Assembly (NCBI RefSeq): GCF_021026195.1
Contig: NZ_JAJNCT010000025.1
Location: 62,001-126,000 of the forward strand
Length of the DNA: 64,000 nt
DNA from: Comamonas koreensis
GTDB lineage: Bacteria; Pseudomonadota; Gammaproteobacteria; Burkholderiales; Burkholderiaceae_C
Reading direction: 5' to 3'
Numbering within the stretch: the stretch's first letter is position 1; each line of letters starts with the position of its first letter. Shown here piece after piece: positions 1 through 7,085 of this stretch. A model generated the notes under the pieces. That model saw only the letters and a program-made list of their open reading frames with translations. It had not been told where the DNA came from and did no database searches. Both the position numbers and the translations under genes were made by a program.

Positions 1-51
1 CACCGGGCCACGGGTTTCGACCAGGAGTTCAGCGGTTTCAGAGCCAGACAT
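1..51 (-). CDS. Enoyl-CoA hydratase/isomerase family protein, N-terminus only (partial)
   Basis: Only the first 17 codons lie in the window; the gene continues past the left edge. The reading begins MSGSETAELLVETRGPV. The LLVETRGPV stretch resembles the start of crotonase-fold proteins, which usually read L-V-E-x-R-G-x-V-G-x-I-x-L-N-R-P. The SDR gene ends 34 bases upstream on the same strand, and a thiolase lies further upstream. A hydratase is therefore the missing beta-oxidation step for this operon. The assignment rests on a very short peptide plus context, so another CoA-related start is possible. Confidence 0.5.
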   Translation of the reverse strand, partial: MSGSETAELLVETRGPV

Positions 52-85
52 GGGAGCCTTTCAAAGGGTGCTGCAGGGCAGGGGT

Positions 86-853
86 TCAGCGCGGTTGCAT
101 GCGGATCGCTCCGTCCAGGCGGATGGTTTCGCCGTTCAGCATCGGGTTCTCCAGAATGTGCAGCGCCGTCATCGCATACTCGGGCGGACGGCCCAGGCGT
201 GCCGGGTTGGGGACCGAGGCGGCCAGCGACTGGCGCACGTTCTCGGGCAGCTTGGCGAGGATGGGGGTGTCGAACAGGCCCGGTGCAATGGTGCAGACGC
301 GGATCATCTTGGAGGCCAGGTCGCGCGCGGCGACGATGGTCATGCCGATGACAGCGGCCTTCGACGAGGCATAGGGGATCTGGCCGATCTGGCCTTCATA
401 GCCCGCGACCGAGGCGGTCAGCACGCAGGCGCCGCGCTCGCCTTCCAGCGGCTCGTTCTGCGCCATGGCCACGGCCGACAGGCGCAAGGTGTTGAAGGTA
501 CCGATCTGGTTGATGCGGATGATGTTGGTGTACTTTTCCAGCGAGCCGGGGCTGCCGTCTTTCTCGATCAGGCGCACCGGGCCGCCGATGCCGGCGCAGT
601 GCACCAGCGCACGGAACTGGCCCCAGGCCTGCGCGGCAGACACGGCCTTTTGCATCTGCTCGGCATCGGCCACATCGGCCTTGATGAATTGGAGCTGGCC
701 GGCGTACTGCTTCTCCATCGCCGCGCCGCGCTCTTCGTTCAGGTCCACCGCCACCACGTTCAGGCCGCGCTCCAGCAGGGCCACAGCGCTGGCTTCGCCC
801 AGCCCCGATACGCCGCCGGTCACGAGGGCGGTCATTCCTTGGGTCAGTTGCAT
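86..853 (-). CDS. SDR family oxidoreductase, 3-hydroxyacyl-CoA dehydrogenase type II-like
   Basis: A 255-residue short-chain dehydrogenase that probably oxidises a 3-hydroxyacyl-CoA with NAD in the cytoplasm. The Rossmann motif TGGVSGLG is at residues 12-19, with an acidic residue after beta-2 (VAVDLNE) that favours NAD. The catalytic set is visible as S148 (VLTASVAG), Y161 and K165 (YASSK). The length and the IAPGLFDTPI loop fit the HSD17B10-like 3-hydroxyacyl-CoA dehydrogenase branch. It lies between a thiolase (upstream) and an enoyl-CoA hydratase start (downstream), all leftward, which supports the beta-oxidation role. The substrate cannot be read from the sequence. Confidence 0.85.
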   Translation of the reverse strand: MQLTQGMTALVTGGVSGLGEASAVALLERGLNVVAVDLNEERGAAMEKQYAGQLQFIKADVADAEQMQKAVSAAQAWGQFRALVHCAGIGGPVRLIEKDGSPGSLEKYTNIIRINQIGTFNTLRLSAVAMAQNEPLEGERGACVLTASVAGYEGQIGQIPYASSKAAVIGMTIVAARDLASKMIRVCTIAPGLFDTPILAKLPENVRQSLAASVPNPARLGRPPEYAMTALHILENPMLNGETIRLDGAIRMQPR

Positions 854-915
854 CTCAAAAATCCTTGTCAGTTCAAACGTTCAATCCGATGGAGCCCGGA
901 GGGCTTTGAGGCGCT

Positions 916-1000
916 AACACGGCCCTTGAGACTAGGCGCTAAGCCGCAGGCAGTACTGGCGTACGACAAGGCTTGGCAACGACGTATCAAGGGTTGTGTT
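916..1000. repeat. Dispersed intergenic repeat, copy A (85 bp, short terminal inverted repeats)
   Basis: This copy fills most of the gap between the thiolase stop and the SDR start. Its ends are AACACGGCCC (916-925) and GGGTTGTGTT (991-1000), which are inverted repeats at 8 of 10 positions. Read on the minus strand it matches 6967-7085 closely: AACACAACCCTTGATACGTC, then the words TACTGCCTGCGGCTT and GCCTAGTCTCAA. It lacks two segments present in copy B. It codes for nothing recognisable. Confidence 0.8.
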
Positions 1001-1008
1001 TGCGACTC

Positions 1009-2193
1009 CTAACGGAGCACTTCGATGATGGTCGCGTTGGCCATGCCCCCCGCCTCGCACATCGACTGCAGGCCATAGCGCTCACCGCTGTCTTCCAGCG
1101 CATGCAGCATCGTCGTCATCAGCCGCAGGCCCGATGCGCCCAGCGGGTGGCCCAGCGCAATCGCGCCGCCGCGCGGGTTCAGGCGTTCGCCATCGGCGCC
1201 CAGCTCTTTCTGCCAGGCCAGTGGCACCGAGGCAAAGGCCTCGTTGATCTCGTAGTGCGCAATGTCGCCCAGCTGCATGCGCGCCTTGGCCAGCACGCGC
1301 TGGGTGGCGGGGATGGGGGCGGTCAGCATGTAGAGCGGGTCATCGCCCACGACATCAAAGGCCACAAAGCGGGCGCGGGGGCGCAGGCCCAGTTGCAAGG
1401 CGCGCTCCTCGCTCATGATCAGCATGGCGCTGGCGCCATCGGTCATCTGCGAGGCATTGCCGGCCGTGGTGCTCCACTGGATCTGCGGGAAGCGGGCCGA
1501 GAGTTCTTCGCTCTCGAACACGGCCTTGAGGCCGGCGAGCTTCTCGGCCGTGGTGCTGGCGCGGATGGTCTCGTCAGCACTGACAAGGCCCAGCGGGCTG
1601 CGGATGGGCACGATCTCGCGCGCAAAGCCGCCGCTGCTTTGGGCGGCATGGGCGCGCTGGTGCGAGCGGGCGGCATAGGCATCCAGATCGCTGCGCGACA
1701 GGCCCCATTTGGCGGCCACCAGATCGGCCGACACGCCCTGGCCCACGAGGCCCGGTGCATAGCGCTCGTCAAAGCGGGCGCCGGTGGTGTTCTTGCCCAT
1801 GCGCGAGCTGCCCATCGGCACCCGGCTCATCGATTCGACACCGCAGGCGATGACGATGTCCTGCGTGCCGGACATGATGGCCTGGGCGGCAAAGTGCACC
1901 GCCTGCTGGCTGGAGCCGCATTTGCGGTCGATGGTGGTCGAGGGCACATGGGTGGGCAGGCCGGCGGCCAGCCAGGCCAGGCGCCCGGGCGTGCCGGCCT
2001 GCTCGCCCGCCTGGCTCACGCAGCCGCAGATCACGTCATCGACGGTCGCGGGGTCGAGCTGGTTGCGGGCCACCAGCTGCTCCAGCACCTGGGAGAGCAG
2101 GTCGACCGGGTGGACTTCGGCCAGGGCGCCATCGGGTTTGGCCCGGGCCATGGGGCTGCGGATGGCATCGACTATGACGGGTGTTTTCATCAT
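1009..2193 (-). CDS. Acetyl-CoA C-acyltransferase (thiolase)
   Basis: A 394-residue thiolase that cleaves 3-oxoacyl-CoA to acetyl-CoA and a shortened acyl-CoA. Typical family length is about 390. The acyl-accepting cysteine is C92 in DRKCGSSQQAV. The second active-site loop is NEAFAS, the catalytic histidine is H349 in GHPLGASG, and the C-terminal proton-donor cysteine is C379 in CEAGGMANA. It is the first gene of a leftward set followed by SDR and enoyl-CoA hydratase. A divergent acyl-CoA ligase starts about 200 bases away. The stop codon lies directly beside dispersed repeat copy A. Chain length of the substrate is unknown. Confidence 0.93.
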   Translation of the reverse strand: MMKTPVIVDAIRSPMARAKPDGALAEVHPVDLLSQVLEQLVARNQLDPATVDDVICGCVSQAGEQAGTPGRLAWLAAGLPTHVPSTTIDRKCGSSQQAVHFAAQAIMSGTQDIVIACGVESMSRVPMGSSRMGKNTTGARFDERYAPGLVGQGVSADLVAAKWGLSRSDLDAYAARSHQRAHAAQSSGGFAREIVPIRSPLGLVSADETIRASTTAEKLAGLKAVFESEELSARFPQIQWSTTAGNASQMTDGASAMLIMSEERALQLGLRPRARFVAFDVVGDDPLYMLTAPIPATQRVLAKARMQLGDIAHYEINEAFASVPLAWQKELGADGERLNPRGGAIALGHPLGASGLRLMTTMLHALEDSGERYGLQSMCEAGGMANATIIEVLR

Positions 2194-2244
2194 TTAATGA
2201 GACTTGTGGATCATTAAATTAATAATAGGTTTCAGAAAACTGAA

Positions 2245-2260
2245 TACATACTGGTATTTA
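2245..2260. promoter_or_regulatory. Candidate TetR-type operator in the divergent promoter region
   Basis: The sequence TACATACTGGTATTTA is a near-perfect palindrome: ATAC-TG-GTAT at 2248-2257, with the flanks TAc/tTA pairing except at one position. It sits in the AT-rich gap between the divergent thiolase and acyl-CoA ligase genes. Palindromes of the form ACATACnnGTATGT are typical of TetR-family operators in front of acyl-CoA metabolism genes. No regulator gene is visible beside it, so the binding protein is inferred to be encoded elsewhere. Confidence 0.5.
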
Positions 2261-2400
2261 CCCGCAGCAAAAATCGAAAAAAACGCCAGATACTGTCCGT
2301 GAAACGAAGAAATTCGAGACAAGAGATTCAAAATTAAAGTAAAGATGTAACACAGGTGATTGCGTGCGGCGGTCAGCTGTGCACCACGGAGACCGAGGAG

Positions 2401-3978
2401 ATGCACAACTTCTTCAGCTGGGCCCAGGCCCAGCCCGAGCGGGTGGTTTTGACGCAGGCCGACACCGGCCGTCGCTACACCGCAGGCGAGATAGCGCAGG
2501 GGGCCGAGCAGATGGCGCAGTGGCTGGCGCAGCAGGGGCTGCAGGCCGAGGAGACCATCGCGGTGCTGCTGGAGAACCGCTATGAAATCATGCAGCTGGT
2601 GCTGGCCGCGCGGCTGGCCGGCCTGTATGCCGCCGTCATCAGCACCCACCTGACCGCGGCCGAGGTGGCCTATATCGCCCAGGACAGCGGTGCCAAGGTG
2701 CTGCTGGTCTCCAGCAAGACCTGGCCGACTGCGCAAGAGGCGGTGCAGGGCTTGGCGCTGGCCTGCTATTCGGTCGATGGCGATACGCCGGGTGTGGCGC
2801 CCCTGGCCGATGCGCTGGCCGCCGTACCCCAGTGCGCGCCGATCGACCTGGCCACGCGCCCGCTGGGCCGCGATCTGCTCTATTCCAGCGGCACCACCGG
2901 CCGGCCCAAGGGCATCAAGAAGCCGCTGCTGGCCGCAGCCTACCGCACGCAGCGCGACCCGGAGGTAGCTGCATGGATGCGCAGCATGCGGTTTGATGAA
3001 GACGCCGTCTACCTCTCGCCCGCGCCGCTCTACCATGCGGCACCGCTGCGCTACAGCCTGCGCACCCTGGATGTCGGCGGCTCGGCCATCATCATGAGCC
3101 GCTTCGATCCGGAGCAGGCGCTGGCGCTGATCGAGCGCTACCAGGTCACCCACAGCCAGTGGGTGCCGACGATGCTGGGGCGCCTGCTCAAGCTGCCCGA
3201 CGAGGTCAAGCGCCGCTACCGGCTGGACAGCCACCGCGTGGCCATCCATGCGGCAGCGCCCTGCCCGGTGGCCGTCAAGCAGGGCATGCTGGACTGGTGG
3301 GGCGACATCTTGCTGGAGTACTACGCCGGCTCCGAAGGCTGCGGCACCACCTTGATCGATTCGGCCGAATGGCGTGCACGGCCAGGCTCGGTCGGCCGGG
3401 CCATCAGCGGCCAGTTGCATATCGTTGGTGACGACGGCCAGGAGCTGGGCGTGGGCGAGGTCGGCCGGGTCTATTTCTCGGGCGGCGGTGCCTTCCAGTA
3501 CCTCAATGACGAGCGCAAGACGCGCGAGGCCATTGATGCGCGCGGCTGGGCCACCTATGGCGACATCGGCCATGTCGATGCCGAAGGCTTTCTGTTCCTG
3601 AGCGACCGCCGCGCCGACCTGATCCTCTCGGGCGGGGTCAACCTCTACCCGCAGGAGATCGAGAACGCGCTGGCCCAGCATGCCGCCGTGGAAGAGGTGG
3701 CCGTCGTCGGCGTGCCCGATGAGGACTTTGGCGAGCAGACCCTGGCCGTTGTGGTGCTCAAGCCCGGCTTTGCGCCCGACGAGGCCATGGCGCGCGCGAT
3801 CGTCGACCAGGCCGCTGGCAGCCTGTCCAAGGTCAAGCGGCCGCAGCGCCTGGTGTTCGAGCCCAGCCTGCCCCGGCTGGAGACCGGCAAGCTGCTGCGC
3901 CGTGTGCTCAAGGACCGGTTCAAGGCGTCGCCGCAGGCGGGCTTTGGCCTGCGCAGTACCAGCGGCGCCCAGGGCTGA
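2401..3978 (+). CDS. AMP-dependent acyl-CoA synthetase/ligase
   Basis: A 525-residue ANL-superfamily ligase that activates a carboxylic acid to its CoA thioester through an acyl-AMP. Motifs in order: phosphate loop YSSGTTGRPKG at residues 161-171, YYAGSEGCG (A5), YGDIGHVD (A7), DRRADLILSGGVNLYPQEIE (A8), and the adenylation lysine K497 in LETGKLLRR. ATG 2401 is chosen because a GGAG Shine-Dalgarno lies at 2388-2391; an in-frame GTG at 2356 would add 15 unremarkable residues. It is followed without a gap by an acyl-CoA dehydrogenase, so it probably feeds the beta-oxidation enzymes on both sides. The acid it activates is not identifiable. Confidence 0.9.
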   Translation: MHNFFSWAQAQPERVVLTQADTGRRYTAGEIAQGAEQMAQWLAQQGLQAEETIAVLLENRYEIMQLVLAARLAGLYAAVISTHLTAAEVAYIAQDSGAKVLLVSSKTWPTAQEAVQGLALACYSVDGDTPGVAPLADALAAVPQCAPIDLATRPLGRDLLYSSGTTGRPKGIKKPLLAAAYRTQRDPEVAAWMRSMRFDEDAVYLSPAPLYHAAPLRYSLRTLDVGGSAIIMSRFDPEQALALIERYQVTHSQWVPTMLGRLLKLPDEVKRRYRLDSHRVAIHAAAPCPVAVKQGMLDWWGDILLEYYAGSEGCGTTLIDSAEWRARPGSVGRAISGQLHIVGDDGQELGVGEVGRVYFSGGGAFQYLNDERKTREAIDARGWATYGDIGHVDAEGFLFLSDRRADLILSGGVNLYPQEIENALAQHAAVEEVAVVGVPDEDFGEQTLAVVVLKPGFAPDEAMARAIVDQAAGSLSKVKRPQRLVFEPSLPRLETGKLLRRVLKDRFKASPQAGFGLRSTSGAQG

Positions 3979-4019
3979 TGCCCCCCATTCATTTTTCTTC
4001 ATTCCATCCTCTGACCACC

Positions 4020-5162
4020 ATGCAAGACCTGACCCAACGCAGCGTGTTCCGCGAAGACCATCTGCAGTTCCGTGATGCCGTCCGCCATTTCTTTGACAAG
4101 GAGATCGTGCCCTTCCATGCGCAGTGGGAGCGCGATGGCATCGTCCCCAAGGAGGTCTGGCGCAAGGCCGGCCGTGAGGGCCTCTTGAACACCATGCTGC
4201 CCGAGCCCTATGGCAGCGGGGGTGATTTTGGCCATGCGGCGGTGCTGATCGAAGAGATCGCCCGCACGGGCGCGAGCGGCCTGGGCTTTCCGCTGCATTC
4301 GGACATCGTCGCGCCCTATATCCATGCCTATGGCAACACCGCGCAAAAGGACCGCTGGCTGCCCAAGATGGCAGCCGGCGAGATGATTGGCGCGATTGCG
4401 ATGACCGAGCCCGGCGCGGGCAGCGACCTCAAATCGGTGCGCACCACGGCCAAACGAGACGGCGACCACTATGTGATCAATGGCGCCAAGACCTTTATCA
4501 CCAACGGCATCAATGCCGAGATCGTCGTGGTGGTCTGCAAGACGGCGCCCGACCTGGGGGCCAAGGGCGTGTCGCTGATCGTCGTGGAAGACGGCACCCC
4601 CGGCTTTGCCAAGGGCCGCAAGCTGGAGAAGATCGGCCTGATGGCGCAGGACACCTCGGAGCTGTTCTTTGACAACGTGCGCGTGCCGGTGGACAACCTG
4701 CTGGGCGAAGAGAACATGGGCTTCAAGTACCTGATGCATGAGCTGGCGCAGGAGCGCCTGGTGGTGGCGGTGCGCGCTGCCATGTCGATCGAGGCCTTTT
4801 TGCAGAAGACCGTGGACTACACCCGCGAGCGCAAGGCCTTTGGCCAGACGGTGTTCGAGTTCCAGAACACCCGCTTCAAGCTGGCCGAGGCCAAGGCCCA
4901 GGCAACGATGCTGCGCGTGTTTGTCGATGACTGCATGCGCCTGCACCTGACACGCGATCTGACCCCGGACCGCGCGGCCATGGTCAAGCTCAATGCGACG
5001 GCGCTGCAGAACAAGCTGCTCGACGAATTTCTGCAGCTGCACGGCGGCTACGGCTACATGACCGAGTACCAGGTCGGCCGGGCCTGGACCGATGCCCGCA
5101 TTGGCCGCATCTACGGCGGCAGCGACGAGATCATGAAGGAAATCATTGCCCGAACGCTTTGA
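4020..5162 (+). CDS. Acyl-CoA dehydrogenase
   Basis: A 380-residue FAD-dependent acyl-CoA dehydrogenase that introduces the alpha-beta double bond. Signature 1 is AMTEPGAGSDLKSV and signature 2 is QLHGGYGYMTEY. The position used by medium-chain enzymes for the catalytic glutamate is glycine here (YGGSDEI). A glutamate is present at E245 (AQERL), the position used by isovaleryl- and long-chain-type enzymes, so the catalytic base is probably there. ATG 4020 gives a normal N-terminus; an upstream ATG at 3978 overlapping the ligase stop would add MPPIHFSSFHPLTT. It is in an operon with the ligase. Confidence 0.92.
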   Translation: MQDLTQRSVFREDHLQFRDAVRHFFDKEIVPFHAQWERDGIVPKEVWRKAGREGLLNTMLPEPYGSGGDFGHAAVLIEEIARTGASGLGFPLHSDIVAPYIHAYGNTAQKDRWLPKMAAGEMIGAIAMTEPGAGSDLKSVRTTAKRDGDHYVINGAKTFITNGINAEIVVVVCKTAPDLGAKGVSLIVVEDGTPGFAKGRKLEKIGLMAQDTSELFFDNVRVPVDNLLGEENMGFKYLMHELAQERLVVAVRAAMSIEAFLQKTVDYTRERKAFGQTVFEFQNTRFKLAEAKAQATMLRVFVDDCMRLHLTRDLTPDRAAMVKLNATALQNKLLDEFLQLHGGYGYMTEYQVGRAWTDARIGRIYGGSDEIMKEIIARTL

Positions 5163-5229
5163 TCATGACCAGCGCCCCGAGCCCGCCACAGAGCGCGCCA
5201 GCGGCATAACCAGCAATAGGAGACAAACC

Positions 5230-6216
5230 ATGCAAAACCGCCGCTCGGCCCTGGGCCGTGTGCTCACAACTGCAGCCTGCGCTGCCCTGGTGCTTGCCAC
5301 CGGCAGCGCCCTGGCCGCCGACAACTACCCCAGCAAGCCCATCCGGCTGGTGGTGCCCTACCCGGCAGGGGGCGGCACCGACATCATTGCCCGCCTGATG
5401 GGCACCCAGCTGTCGCAGCGCTGGGGCCAGCCGGTGATTGTGGACAACAAGCCCGGTGCCAGCGGCATGATGGGCAATGACTTGGTGGCCAAGGCGCCCG
5501 GCGATGGCTACACGGTGCTGCTGGCCATCACGGCGCTGGTGCAGATCCCCGCGCTGTACAAGAAGGTGCCATACCAGCTGAGCGACCTGGCGCCGGTGTC
5601 GCAGGCGGTCAAGTCGGCCGACCTGGTGTTTGTGCCGCGCAGCTCGGGCATCACCAGCCTGCAGCAGTTTGTGGCCAAGGCCAAGGCCCAGCCGGGCAAG
5701 CTCAACTACGGCTCCTACGGCAATGCCACCTCGTCCCACCTGCATGGCGAGCAGCTCAAGCTCAAGGCCGGCATCGACATGGTGCACATCCCCTACCAGG
5801 GCTCGGGCCCGGAGATGGCGGCCATGCTGGGCGGCCAGCTGGAATCGGCCTTCATCGATGCAGCGGCCGCCTACCCACATATCAAATCGGACAAGGTCAG
5901 CATCCTGGCGGTGACCGGCTCGCAGCGCCACCCCGCGCTGCCCGATGTGCCGACCATGGCCGAGGCCGGCTACAGCGGCTTTGAGGCCAATGGCTGGTTT
6001 GGCTACTTTGTGCCAGCCAGCACCCCGCAGCCGATTGTGGACAAGCTGGGCAATGAGCTGGCCGCCATCGTCAAGATGCCCGAGATCAGCAAGCGCCTGC
6101 TGGACATGGGCCTGATCCCCGTGGGCTCGACGCCGGCGGAGTTCAAGCCGCTGCTGGCCCGCGATGCGGCGCACTGGAAATCGATTGTCGATGCGGCGAA
6201 GATCTCGATGGATTGA
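5230..6216 (+). CDS. Bug/TctC family tripartite tricarboxylate transporter substrate-binding protein
   Basis: A 328-residue periplasmic solute-binding protein. The signal peptide is at about residues 1-28, ending ALAADNYP. The mature start YPSKPIRLVVPYPAGGGTD is the hallmark of Bug proteins, and PGASGMMGNDLVAKAPGDGY is the typical second block. An AGGAGA ribosome site at 5218-5223 fixes ATG 5230. It follows the ligase and dehydrogenase by 67 bases, so its ligand is probably the acid the cluster degrades. Bug proteins are greatly expanded in Comamonadaceae, usually without linked membrane subunits, as here. Confidence 0.9.
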   Translation: MQNRRSALGRVLTTAACAALVLATGSALAADNYPSKPIRLVVPYPAGGGTDIIARLMGTQLSQRWGQPVIVDNKPGASGMMGNDLVAKAPGDGYTVLLAITALVQIPALYKKVPYQLSDLAPVSQAVKSADLVFVPRSSGITSLQQFVAKAKAQPGKLNYGSYGNATSSHLHGEQLKLKAGIDMVHIPYQGSGPEMAAMLGGQLESAFIDAAAAYPHIKSDKVSILAVTGSQRHPALPDVPTMAEAGYSGFEANGWFGYFVPASTPQPIVDKLGNELAAIVKMPEISKRLLDMGLIPVGSTPAEFKPLLARDAAHWKSIVDAAKISMD

Positions 6217-6296
6217 CGCGAAAACACAGCGCTTTAACGGGACTTCAGGGAGCTGGCGCGGTACAGGAGAAGCCCAGCCATGGCAGACTATCGCCT

Positions 6297-6959
6297 ATGT
6301 CCCCTCCCGCCTTGCTTGTTGCCGATGACCACCCCCTGTTTCGCGCTGCCGTTGTGCAGGTGATCCGGGGGCGTTTTGGCGCCTTCGAGGTGCTGGAAGC
6401 CTCCAGTGCCAGCTCGCTCAGCGCGGCGCTGGCGGCCCACCCCGGCATCGAGCTGGTGCTGCTCGATCTGACGATGCCGGGCACCCATGGCTTTTCGGCG
6501 CTGCTGCATGTGCGCGGCGCCTACCCGCAGCTGCCGGTGGTCGTCATTTCGTCCAACGACCACCCGCGCATCATCCGCCGCGCCCAGCAGTTTGGCGCCT
6601 CGGGCTTTATCTCCAAGGCCGCAGCGGCCGATGCCATCACCGCAGCCATCGAGGCGGTGCTGGAGGGGGACACCGTCTTCCCCTCGATGGCGGCCGAGCT
6701 GTCGCAGGAAGATGCCGAGTTGGCTGCCCGCCTGGCGCAGCTCACGCCCCATCAGTTCAAGACCCTGCTCTACCTGGCCGATGGCCTGCTCAACAAGCAG
6801 ATTGCGCAGGAGATGGGCGTGACCGAGCACACCGTGAAGGTGCATGTGACGGCCATCCTGAAAAAGCTCGGCTGCCACAGCCGCACCCAAGTCGCTGTGC
6901 TGGTGCGCAACCTGGAGGCCGATGGCGGTATGCCCACCGACGACTCAGCGCTGCCTTAG
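6297..6959 (+). CDS. LuxR/NarL-type response regulator
   Basis: A 220-residue two-component regulator. The receiver domain has the acidic pair D10-D11 (VADDHPLF), the phosphoacceptor D57 (LLDLTMPG) and the conserved lysine K107 (GFISKAA). The C-terminal LuxR-type helix-turn-helix reads LTPHQFKTLLYLADGLLNKQ followed by TEHTVKVHVTAILKKLG. ATG 6297 starts directly at the receiver fold. The convergent histidine kinase next door is the likely partner. The pair beside dctA resembles the DctS/DctR arrangement (kinase plus NarL-type regulator), so control of dctA is inferred. Confidence 0.88.
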   Translation: MSPPALLVADDHPLFRAAVVQVIRGRFGAFEVLEASSASSLSAALAAHPGIELVLLDLTMPGTHGFSALLHVRGAYPQLPVVVISSNDHPRIIRRAQQFGASGFISKAAAADAITAAIEAVLEGDTVFPSMAAELSQEDAELAARLAQLTPHQFKTLLYLADGLLNKQIAQEMGVTEHTVKVHVTAILKKLGCHSRTQVAVLVRNLEADGGMPTDDSALP

Positions 6960-6966
6960 AGCCGCC

Positions 6967-7085
6967 AACACAACCCTTGATACGTCGTTGCCTCGCCGGC
7001 CGCGCCAAGCCATGTCGTACTACTGTACTGCCTGCGGCTTGACGCCTAGTCTCAACCGCAAACCTTCGGTTTGCTGGGTCGTGTT
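6967..7085. repeat. Dispersed intergenic repeat, copy B (119 bp, short terminal inverted repeats)
   Basis: This copy lies between the convergent response regulator and histidine kinase. Its ends are AACACAACCC (6967-6976) and GGGTCGTGTT (7076-7085), inverted repeats at 9 of 10 positions. It matches the reverse complement of 916-1000, with two extra segments: a GC-rich insert near 6993-7006, and a perfect 7-bp hairpin, GCAAACC-TTC-GGTTTGC, at 7058-7074. The right end overlaps the histidine kinase reading frame and encodes its last 21 residues. Confidence 0.8.

Noticed and set aside
973-2217. A 414-residue plus-strand reading over the thiolase gene
   Set aside because: It is the antisense of a gene with all thiolase motifs; its residues are histidine-, glycine- and arginine-rich with no family features.
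2194-4002. A 602-residue minus-strand reading over the acyl-CoA ligase
   Set aside because: It is an antisense frame produced by high GC codon bias; the plus strand has the full set of ANL motifs.
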